Assembly (NCBI GenBank): GCA_017541275.1
Contig: JAFXZM010000040.1
Coordinates: forward strand, 1 to 52,086
Source of the DNA: Oscillospiraceae bacterium
GTDB taxonomy: Bacteria; Bacillota; Clostridia; Oscillospirales; Ruminococcaceae
Direction of reading: 5' to 3'
DNA: 52,086 nucleotides
The notes beneath the pieces are model-generated. The model was not told the origin of the DNA and searched no databases. It saw nothing but the letters and a program-made list of their open reading frames with translations. The translations under genes and the position numbers were made by a program. Shown one piece after another: positions 24,288 through 31,343 of the stretch; position 1 is the first letter of the stretch, and each line of letters starts with the position of its first letter.

Positions 24288-27200
24288 ATGAAGCATAAAC
24301 TTACGGCTGCTTTGTTATCTGCAATGATGCTGACAACTGTATGCAATCCGCTGCCGGACGGCATGACACGGATGATTCCGGTGTCTGCGGTCACGGTGCA
24401 GGAGGACGGGGAACCGCTTGAAACCGATCTGGAATACGGCGCGTTCATTTACTCCAAATACGAAGACCACATCACAATCACAGGCTATAGCTTCCGGTCG
24501 GAAAATGACGAGGAGCCGCCCGCAGAAGTGACTGTCCCTGCGAAGATTGACAGACTGCCGGTTACGGTCATTGGCGAGGACGCGCTCTCGTGGCATGAGG
24601 AATGGACGAGCCTGACGCTGCCTGACAGCATTACTGTGGTTGAAGACCGCGGTCTGAGCGGCAACAGTAACCTTACAGATTTGAAGCTGTCTGCAAAACT
24701 GAAAACGATCGGGTATCGTGCCTTTGAGGATGATGCATCTCTCACGGATATTACCATTCCGGACAGCGTCACAGCGCTCGGCTCGGAGGCGTTCTGGTGC
24801 TGCGATGCACTGGAAACAGTGACGGTCGGAAAGGGTGTCACGAGCTTTGAAAGCAATGTGTTTGCAGAGTGTCAGTCGCTGAAAAGCGTTACGGCTGCGT
24901 GTCCGGTGATCGGAGAAAATGCATTCAAGGATTGCCCTGCTCTGACGGAACTGACGCTGACCAAAGGCGTAAAAACAATCGGGCGGTCTGCTTTCTGCGG
25001 ATGCGAGGCACTTGCAGATGTGACGCTTCCGGAAAGCGTTGAAACCGTTTCTGATTATGCTTTCAGCGGCACTGCTGTGACGGAATTTGTCATTCCGGAT
25101 ACGGTAAAGGAGCTTGGCGAAAATATTTTGAAAGACTGCGCTGCATTGGAATCCGCAAAAGTCGGCAAGAATGTATCAGAGCTGCACGATAACATTTTCA
25201 GCGGCTGCGAGGCGCTGGAATCTGTTGAACTGTCCTGCAAAGCGCTTCCTGACAGACTGTTTCAAAACTGTTCATCCCTGAAAACCGTAAAGCTGAATTC
25301 CGGCATAGAAGCAATCGGCGAGTATTGCTTTGCATCCTGCCCTGCACTTAGCAGCATTGCCATACCGGATTCTGTCACCGAGCTTGGCGGAAGCCTGTTT
25401 GTGGACTGCACAGCGCTTGAAACTGTCACACTTCCGTCCGGACTGACCGAAATCCCCGGCAGTCTGTTTGACGGCTGTTCCGCGCTGACTGCCCTGACAA
25501 TTCCGGAGGGTGTGGAAACGGTCGGGTCTCAGGCGTTCAGAGACTGCGCAAAACTGGAATCGCTCACCTTTTCTGAAAGTCTCCAGAGTATTGACCGCGA
25601 TGCTTTTTCCGGATGCACCGGACTGAAAAAGCTTGATATTTTAAGCCGCTCATGCACAATCGACACAAGCGGGAGAGGCGATATGAGCGATGTATCACCG
25701 GTCGTTTACGGCTATCGCAATACCGGTGCGCAAGCCTTTGCGGAAAGGTTTGATTTGGAATTTGTCCCCTATGACCCGGAGGAGACCACCACAACCGTAA
25801 CCACCACCACAACCACGACTACAACGACCACCACTACGACAACAACCGCCGCAACCACGACAACGACCGCTGCGCCAACCACGACCACGACTACCACGAC
25901 AACAACCGTTCCTGCAAAGCCTGCCGCAGAGTTCTCGATCGAAAATGTGGAATGCGGAGCCGGTGAAACCGTACCTGTCAAGATCAGAATGACCGCTGCG
26001 GTGCCGGTTGGTGCATATTCATTGAACCTTACCTATCCCAGCAGCTTTGAGCTGGTCATGGCAAATGAAACAAACCCGAAATACAGCACAGACAGCAAGT
26101 TTATTTATTCTTTCATTGTTTCTGAACGATGCTCTGAATACAGCAGTCGGGTCTCAGTCATTGGTATGTCAACTGCCGGCGTCAAGAACGAGGTCATCAC
26201 CCTGTATCTGACCGTACCGAAAAACGCTGCGGTCGGTGACAGCTATTCGCTGGAACTCGATGTGAAACAAGCCGCAATGAACGGTGAAACATTATCTGCA
26301 TCTGCAAAGGGCGGCACGATCAGCATTACCGATCATCCCGTATATACGACTACGACAACAACAAAAATGACTACAACTGCAACGACCACTACAACGACCA
26401 CGACCACTACAACAACAACGACAACGACCACGACTACGACTACAACGACAACAACCCAAACAACGACTACCACAACTACGACCGCAACAACAGATACAAC
26501 TGCTGTCAGTGTTTCCGGAAACTATGAATATGTCATCAATCCGGACAAAAAGAGCGTAACAATCGTCAATTATCACGGTAAAAAGATGGGCTATGACGGA
26601 ACAATGCCGGGCGATGACGGAACAATGCCGGATGAGGACATTGTAATTCCCGAAAAACTGGGCGGACTGCCGGTTACTGTCATTGGAGAAGGAGCATTTG
26701 CAGGTGCTGAAAGCAACAGAACCATAACCTTCCCCGACACGATCACAGAAATTCAGTACGGTGCGTTTTCTTACGGCGGGCTCGGCGGTACTGTCAATCT
26801 GCCGAAGAATCTGAAAACAATCGGAAACTATGCATTTGATCACAACTGGGTAGAAGCATATACCTTACCGGATGGCTTGACCACGATCGGTTCGCAGGCA
26901 TTCAGGTTAAATCTGGCGCTTACAACGATAACGATTCCGGCTTCTGTTACGGCAATCGGAGAATATGCTTTTGATTCAGATGAATACAGACCATCATCAT
27001 ATGAAAAACTGACAATCTGCGGCTATTCCGGAACTGCGGCAGAAGAATTTGCAAAAACAAACACGAATCAGTTTGTGAGCTTAGATCAGCCGGGGACTGC
27101 TACAACTACAACCGTTACGACTGCATCAACAACTACGACAGCAACCCAAACCACGACCACTACAACCGTCACCACCACCACGACAACAACCACCACGACA

Positions 27201-27428
27201 ACCACAACAACCGAGCCGTCCAAGCCGCTGATGGGCGATTACAACCTTGACGGTGAAGTCACCGTTGCAGACGCTGTGCTGCTCTGCCGGTTCATCTCCG
27301 AGGATGATACACTGGAAGAAAAGGTGAATCAGGCAATCACGCTGGAAACCGCCGACTTCGACAAGGACGGTCTGCTGACGGTTGGAGATGTCATGAAGCA
27401 TCTGCTCAGTCAGAAAACCAAAGCATAA
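24288..27428 (+). CDS. LRR-cohesin-LRR-dockerin protein, putative adaptor scaffoldin
   Basis: A 1046-residue secreted protein. After a signal peptide (about 1-34) come BspA/TpLRR-type leucine-rich repeats (about 85-460, units of the form LTxITIPDSVTxIGxxAFxxC), a Thr linker (500-541), a probable cohesin (546-682), a second Thr linker (about 686-745), a second LRR block (about 750-925), a third Thr linker, and a C-terminal dockerin (982-1042; GDYNLDGEVTVADAVLLCR and DFDKDGLLTVGDVMKH). The cohesin call rests on the nine-strand pattern: GAGETVPVKI near the start, GAYSLNLTYPSSFELV, ITLYLTVPKNAAVGDSYSLEL and GGTISI at the end. One protein that both binds a dockerin and carries one would act as an adaptor, like ScaC of R. 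flavefaciens. LRRs may bind proteins or surfaces. The cohesin is divergent and needs a profile search. Confidence 0.75.
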   Translation: MKHKLTAALLSAMMLTTVCNPLPDGMTRMIPVSAVTVQEDGEPLETDLEYGAFIYSKYEDHITITGYSFRSENDEEPPAEVTVPAKIDRLPVTVIGEDALSWHEEWTSLTLPDSITVVEDRGLSGNSNLTDLKLSAKLKTIGYRAFEDDASLTDITIPDSVTALGSEAFWCCDALETVTVGKGVTSFESNVFAECQSLKSVTAACPVIGENAFKDCPALTELTLTKGVKTIGRSAFCGCEALADVTLPESVETVSDYAFSGTAVTEFVIPDTVKELGENILKDCAALESAKVGKNVSELHDNIFSGCEALESVELSCKALPDRLFQNCSSLKTVKLNSGIEAIGEYCFASCPALSSIAIPDSVTELGGSLFVDCTALETVTLPSGLTEIPGSLFDGCSALTALTIPEGVETVGSQAFRDCAKLESLTFSESLQSIDRDAFSGCTGLKKLDILSRSCTIDTSGRGDMSDVSPVVYGYRNTGAQAFAERFDLEFVPYDPEETTTTVTTTTTTTTTTTTTTTTAATTTTTAAPTTTTTTTTTTVPAKPAAEFSIENVECGAGETVPVKIRMTAAVPVGAYSLNLTYPSSFELVMANETNPKYSTDSKFIYSFIVSERCSEYSSRVSVIGMSTAGVKNEVITLYLTVPKNAAVGDSYSLELDVKQAAMNGETLSASAKGGTISITDHPVYTTTTTTKMTTTATTTTTTTTTTTTTTTTTTTTTTTTTQTTTTTTTTATTDTTAVSVSGNYEYVINPDKKSVTIVNYHGKKMGYDGTMPGDDGTMPDEDIVIPEKLGGLPVTVIGEGAFAGAESNRTITFPDTITEIQYGAFSYGGLGGTVNLPKNLKTIGNYAFDHNWVEAYTLPDGLTTIGSQAFRLNLALTTITIPASVTAIGEYAFDSDEYRPSSYEKLTICGYSGTAAEEFAKTNTNQFVSLDQPGTATTTTVTTASTTTTATQTTTTTTVTTTTTTTTTTTTTTEPSKPLMGDYNLDGEVTVADAVLLCRFISEDDTLEEKVNQAITLETADFDKDGLLTVGDVMKHLLSQKTKA
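25782..25910 (+). repeat. ACN (Thr) repeat, linker 1
   Basis: A run of mixed ACA/ACC/ACG/ACT codons encoding a Thr linker between the first LRR block and the cohesin. Similar tracts lie at 26346-26505 and 27097-27213 in the same gene. Confidence 0.9.
26346..26505 (+). repeat. ACN (Thr) repeat, linker 2
   Basis: The longest Thr-codon tract of the window, between cohesin and second LRR block. Synonymous codons are mixed, which argues against a recent slippage expansion of one unit. Confidence 0.9.
27097..27213 (+). repeat. ACN (Thr) repeat, linker 3
   Basis: A Thr-codon tract joining the second LRR block to the dockerin, ending in EPSKP. Confidence 0.88.
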
Positions 27429-27441
27429 CAGACAAACGAAA

Positions 27442-27473
27442 GCAGCCGGTATGCCTTTGCGCATGCCGGCTGC
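27442..27473 (+). terminator. Hairpin after scaffoldin-like gene
   Basis: GCAGCCGGTATGC (27442-27454) pairs with GCATGCCGGCTGC (27461-27473, one G-T pair) around a CTTTGC loop. No long T tract follows directly. It is nearly identical to the hairpin at 24023-24048 upstream of the same gene. Confidence 0.65.
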
Positions 27474-27581
27474 CTGTCGATAAAGCGTTTCCGACGGATG
27501 AAACGGCGGGAGCTTTATGTTATAAATGCATCGCAGATACCTCATGAAAAGTCGCTGCTGCGCTTTTTTTCGTAAAAATGC

Positions 27582-27610
27582 TTGACATTCAGATGAAAGT
27601 ATGATATAAT
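27582..27610 (+). promoter_or_regulatory. Consensus sigma-A promoter of pilus operon
   Basis: A perfect TTGACA (27582-27587), 17 bp, TATAAT (27605-27610), then about 35 nt to AAAAAGGAG. The preceding GCTTTTTTTCG stretch may end upstream transcription. Confidence 0.92.
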
Positions 27611-27655
27611 AATAATACGTATAAACATCCATTCATACAATTAACAAAAAGGAGC

Positions 27656-28318
27656 GTGTTGCGATTGTCGCAGGCAGAGAAGCCCGAGGAAAAGCAGCAG
27701 GTTCTGCCGGATCATACAGCGGAACAGCAGGAAAGTGCGGCATCCGTACAGGATGACACGCCCGCCGAACAAGCTGAAGAATCCGAAAAGACCGGAGAGG
27801 ACGCACATGCCGATTCCCCGAAAAAGAAAAAACGTACTGCAAAGTCCTACGCAATCAGCTTCTTTCTCAAGCTCGCCGTTACGGCGGCAGCCGCATGGGC
27901 GCTGCTGACTTTTGTTGCGGGTATCTGCATCTGCCACACGAATTCTGCATATCCGATGATAAAAGACGGCGACTTTTGTCTCTTTTACCGCCTCGATACG
28001 CCGTCGCAGGGCGATGAGATTGTCTACCGCGTGAACGGTGAGCTGCGCTTCGGCCGCGTCATCGCCAAGGCGGGTGATTCTGTCGAAATCTTCAGCGACT
28101 ATATCACTGTCAACGGTCTCGGCCTGTATGAAAACACGGTTTATCCGACCTCACCGCAGGGCGCTTCGGTCAGCTTTCCGTATACCGTGCCGGATAAGTG
28201 CATCTTTGTCCTGAATGACTACCGGAGCGATATCAATGACAGCCGCACACTCGGCGGCATCCCGCTCAGCGATGTCGAGGGAACTGTCATTTTTATCATG
28301 CGCAGACGCGGAATATAG
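27656..28318 (+). CDS. Signal peptidase I homologue, SipA-like (pilus locus)
   Basis: A 220-residue membrane protein. An acidic N-terminal tail (about 1-55) and a basic KKKKR patch precede one membrane segment (about 66-92). The outer domain has the S26 layout: S97 in NSAYPMIKDGD aligns with the catalytic Ser box. In the next box FGRVIAKAGD, glycine (G133) occupies the position of the catalytic Lys of KRVxGxPGD. Streptococcus pyogenes SipA, required for FctA-type pilus assembly, has the same Lys-to-Gly change and also lacks the Ser. I infer a pilus assembly chaperone, or a peptidase with altered activity. The start is uncertain: GTG 27656 is given, while TTG 27659 is better spaced from AAAAAGGAG. 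It is the first gene of the pilus operon. Confidence 0.8.
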   Translation: MLRLSQAEKPEEKQQVLPDHTAEQQESAASVQDDTPAEQAEESEKTGEDAHADSPKKKKRTAKSYAISFFLKLAVTAAAAWALLTFVAGICICHTNSAYPMIKDGDFCLFYRLDTPSQGDEIVYRVNGELRFGRVIAKAGDSVEIFSDYITVNGLGLYENTVYPTSPQGASVSFPYTVPDKCIFVLNDYRSDINDSRTLGGIPLSDVEGTVIFIMRRRGI

Positions 28319-28333
28319 GAGACAGGAAACAAA

Positions 28334-28357
28334 ATTGAAACGGGTATTCAATTTTTT
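28334..28357 (+). terminator. Weak intergenic attenuator-like hairpin
   Basis: ATTGAA (28334-28339) with TTCAAT (28347-28352) and then five T, between the SipA-like gene and the pilin. It is too weak for full termination but could bias expression. Confidence 0.35.
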
Positions 28358-28387
28358 ACGGAAACATAATTCTAGGGAGGAATCATT

Positions 28388-29677
28388 ATGAAGTTCAGAA
28401 GAATCATGTCGTTTGCTGCTGCTGCCGCAATGCTGGCATCTGTGGCAGCACTTGCGCCGATGCATGTCAGCGCTGCAAATTATGCAGAAGCAAAATATGC
28501 AACAGGCGGCAAGCGTACATTCAACAAATACCTTGTTATGGACAGCAATGTGACTGTTCCGACGGCAACCTTCAACTATTCAATCGCGGCGGGCGAAGAA
28601 GTCAAATATACCGAAGAAGGCGCAACGGGTACAGTTGCTGCATATGAAGGACTTGATGCGGACAAAATTACAATCTCTGCTGCGGATTTTACTGCTTCCA
28701 CTGCGACAACAGACGGTGCAGCGGATGACGGCATTACAAATGATACGTCTAAGAAATATGCGTCATCTACGTTTGAACTGGATTTTACCGAAGTCAAGTT
28801 CCCGGAGCCGGGCGTATACCGCTATGTGCTGACGGAAACCGGCGCCGGCGAAACGGATGATCTCGGAGCAGGTATCAGCCATGTCGGCAACTATCAGAAA
28901 ACACTGGATGTCTATGTCATTGATACGGACGGTACTCTGAGCGTCGCAAGCTATGTCCTGTACAACAGCGTCATTTCAAATGCACCGGCGCTTGCCGCTG
29001 ATGAAGTTGCTCTGGATTCAAAGGTTGACCGCACAGATGCGAATAATGCCGCCAAAACGGACGGCTTTGTCAATGAGTATTCCTCCCAAGATCTGACGAT
29101 CGGAAAGAAAGTGACCGGTAATCAGGGCTCGAAGGATAAATATTTCGCGTTTACCGTAACATTTACCGGCGCAGCCGGCGCAAATATCACGATTGACGCG
29201 AGTGCTTCCAACTTTGAGACAGCACCGACAGCAAACAGCGCAACCATTTATACTGCGGAGGATATGGCAGCAGCAAACGCTAAGGATGAAAACGAAGGCG
29301 TTACCGGTCAGCAGCTTGTCATCGGCAGCGACAGCGCAGAGTATACGTTCTACCTCCAGAACGGTCAGTACATCACCTTCCTCGGCCTGCCCAAGGGCTC
29401 CGACTATGAAGTGACCGAAGCCAAGGAGGAATATACCCAGACCCCGACTGATGCAGAGAATACAATCACAGCAGGTGATTTCACGCTGAACGGCGCCCAG
29501 AGCGGCACAATTAACGATGCCGATGTGAGAACCGGCTTCATCAACACAAAGCAGGGTACGATCCCGACCGGCGTTCTGCTCTCTGTCGCAGCGCCTGCAT
29601 GCATCGGTGTTATCGTGCTCGGCGGCATCATCTTCCTGCTGGTCAGAGGCCGCAAAAGACGTACTGAGGAAGATTAA
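28388..29677 (+). CDS. Major pilin, FctA/Spy0128-like, two isopeptide domains
   Basis: A 429-residue cell-wall pilin. The signal peptide is about 1-30. Domain 1 (about 35-232) has Lys47 in FNKYLVM, an acid E150 in YVLTETG and Asn229 in DGFVNEY. Domain 2 (about 234-388) has Lys240/241 in LTIGKKVTGN, an acid around 342-345 in YEVTEA and Asn386 in TGFINTKQG. These are the positions expected for two self-formed Lys-Asn isopeptide bonds as in S. pyogenes Spy0128. The sorting signal is TIPTG (391-395), a membrane segment and a basic tail RGRKRR, fitting class B sortases that use xVPTG-like motifs. CTAGGGAGG precedes the ATG. The next gene, 6 bp on, is the sortase. Confidence 0.9.
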   Translation: MKFRRIMSFAAAAAMLASVAALAPMHVSAANYAEAKYATGGKRTFNKYLVMDSNVTVPTATFNYSIAAGEEVKYTEEGATGTVAAYEGLDADKITISAADFTASTATTDGAADDGITNDTSKKYASSTFELDFTEVKFPEPGVYRYVLTETGAGETDDLGAGISHVGNYQKTLDVYVIDTDGTLSVASYVLYNSVISNAPALAADEVALDSKVDRTDANNAAKTDGFVNEYSSQDLTIGKKVTGNQGSKDKYFAFTVTFTGAAGANITIDASASNFETAPTANSATIYTAEDMAAANAKDENEGVTGQQLVIGSDSAEYTFYLQNGQYITFLGLPKGSDYEVTEAKEEYTQTPTDAENTITAGDFTLNGAQSGTINDADVRTGFINTKQGTIPTGVLLSVAAPACIGVIVLGGIIFLLVRGRKRRTEED

Positions 29678-29683
29678 TCAGCC

Positions 29684-30382
29684 TTGCTGAAATTCTGGAA
29701 ACAACTGAATATTCTCTACGAGCGGCTGCTCCTGATTGTGCTGTGTCTGATCTTCGGCATCGTCCTCTGGTGTATGTACGACAACTGGTATGTCTACAGC
29801 TATACACTGGATGACAGAGTGCGGAAGTATAAGCCGGGTACGTCCGGTGCGGTCGCTTCGGAGGATTCACCGATTCTTGACGATATGGCTGCATGGATTA
29901 CCATTGACGGCACCAATATCGACTATCCGGTGATGCAGGGAACGGACAATGTCCGCTACCTCAATACAAACCCGTTCGGTGAATACGCGCTCTCCGGCAG
30001 CATCTATCTCGACTGCCGCAGCAGCAAGGATTTCTCCGACCCGTATTCGCTTGTCTACGGACATCATATGGAATACGGAAAAATGTTCGGTGCGCTGGAC
30101 GATTTTCTTAATCCGTCATATCTGGCACATCACAAAACCGGCACGCTCATTATCGGAAAAAATGCCGCAGCGACTTATCCGCTGGAGGTGTTTGCCGCAA
30201 TGTGCGTCAGCTCGGATAATAATCTCGTGTTTAACCCAGAGCAGAACGGAATTCGCGAATATATCGCAGAACAGACCGGGTATCCCGTGCAGACGCGCGG
30301 CGAAAACATTATTGCGCTCTCAACCTGTGCCGAGGGCGGCAGCAGCGCAAGAATCATCGTGTTCTGCTTTATTCTGAACTGA
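29684..30382 (+). CDS. Class B sortase (pilus)
   Basis: A 232-residue transpeptidase, anchored by an N-terminal membrane segment (about 14-33), that would cleave the IPTG-type motif of the pilin and join subunits or attach them to the wall. The triad is visible: H127 in VYGHHM, C215 in LSTCAEG and R223 in ARIIVF. Start is TTG at 29684, 6 bp after the pilin stop, with GAGGA upstream. SrtB-type enzymes are the pilus polymerases of FctA-type (FCT-3-like) loci, which fits the gene order here. Confidence 0.93.
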   Translation: MLKFWKQLNILYERLLLIVLCLIFGIVLWCMYDNWYVYSYTLDDRVRKYKPGTSGAVASEDSPILDDMAAWITIDGTNIDYPVMQGTDNVRYLNTNPFGEYALSGSIYLDCRSSKDFSDPYSLVYGHHMEYGKMFGALDDFLNPSYLAHHKTGTLIIGKNAAATYPLEVFAAMCVSSDNNLVFNPEQNGIREYIAEQTGYPVQTRGENIIALSTCAEGGSSARIIVFCFILN

Positions 30383-30401
30383 CTGAAGGGAGGGAATGCA
30401 A

Positions 30402-31175
30402 ATGCTTCACAGACGGCTGACAACCGGCATTACGGCATTTTGCACGCTCTCTCTTTTTCTTTCTCCGGGAGCTGTGTGCAGCGCGGCAGGCTATGAGCCG
30501 GTTCAGGCGGAAATCCCCGTTGCCTGCGTTGTTGAGAACAGTCAGCGCGAACACACCTTCCGTATCGAAATGGAATCTGTTTCGGCGAACTGTCCGACTC
30601 CAAGCCCGGATACTCTGACTGTCTCCGAAGGCAAAACGGAGCAGTTTACCGTCACGCTTGATGAACCCGGCACCTTCCTCTACAGGGTTTTTGAGATTTC
30701 CGGCACGGATGATTCGTTTGAATATGACACGACCGTTTACAATGTGACCGTCTATGCAGAGCAGGACGGGGATGGCAGCCTCATCTGGGCTGTTTCTGCA
30801 AAAATCGAAGGCTCGGACAAAAAGCCTGAGCGCATCGAATTTTTGGATAAAAGCAATGAGGAAACACAGACAACAGCGACCGAAACATCTGTGACAGAAA
30901 CCGTAACGGAAACAACTACGGAAAGCACAACTGCTCTGACTACAACCGAGGAAAGTACCACGCAGGCGGTAACGACAGATACAACGGAACGCACAACTGC
31001 ATCCGCAAGCAGGCTGATCGACCGGATCAACGACGTGCTGACCGGCGATTTTACACCGGTTCGGCTGATGTTTACGCTGACATTTGCTGCCGCAGGTGTT
31101 GCGCTCGTGACTGGATTACTCCGGAAAAAGAAGCGCGATGACACTGACAGCGACGAGCCGGACACGGATCTGTAA
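30402..31175 (+). CDS. Minor pilin-like surface protein
   Basis: 257 residues. A signal peptide (about 1-28) is followed by one pilin-like domain (about 33-155) with the FctA pattern IPVACVVENSQREHTFRIEME and TFLYRVFEISGTDDSF...YDTTVYNVTVYAE. A Thr/Glu-rich stalk (about 160-205) leads to a C-terminal membrane segment and basic tail (RKKKRDD). The sorting region reads VLTGDFTP, a poor match to LPXTG-like motifs. It would serve as pilus base or tip subunit. The ATG at 30402 is better spaced from GGGAGGG than the one at 30396. It is the last gene of the pilus operon. Confidence 0.78.
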   Translation: MLHRRLTTGITAFCTLSLFLSPGAVCSAAGYEPVQAEIPVACVVENSQREHTFRIEMESVSANCPTPSPDTLTVSEGKTEQFTVTLDEPGTFLYRVFEISGTDDSFEYDTTVYNVTVYAEQDGDGSLIWAVSAKIEGSDKKPERIEFLDKSNEETQTTATETSVTETVTETTTESTTALTTTEESTTQAVTTDTTERTTASASRLIDRINDVLTGDFTPVRLMFTLTFAAAGVALVTGLLRKKKRDDTDSDEPDTDL

Positions 31176-31186
31176 ATACAAATACT

Positions 31187-31222
31187 GCCGCACGGAACGA
31201 AAAAGCTCCGTGCGGCTTATTT
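31187..31222 (+). terminator. Terminator of pilus operon
   Basis: A 10-bp perfect stem, GCCGCACGGA (31187-31196) with TCCGTGCGGC (31207-31216), then TTATTTTA. Confidence 0.85.
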
Positions 31223-31267
31223 TATGCTGGAAAATGTGAATAAAATGAAAACATCCCGCCGCAGTAC

Positions 31268-31296
31268 TTGCTTTTTGCCGGAAATTATGGTAGAAT
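31268..31296 (+). promoter_or_regulatory. Sigma-A promoter of GH94 gene
   Basis: TTGCTT (31268-31273), 17 bp, TAGAAT (31291-31296). GAGGAGG precedes the ATG at 31344. Confidence 0.65.
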
Positions 31297-31343
31297 AAAA
31301 CTGTCTGATGTGCAGACAACTGTTTTGCTTTGAGGAGGAATTT

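Noticed and set aside
26346-26505. Short repeated ACN units that might be taken for a CRISPR array or VNTR
   Set aside because: There are no fixed-length repeats or spacers; they are mixed Thr codons in frame within a linker.
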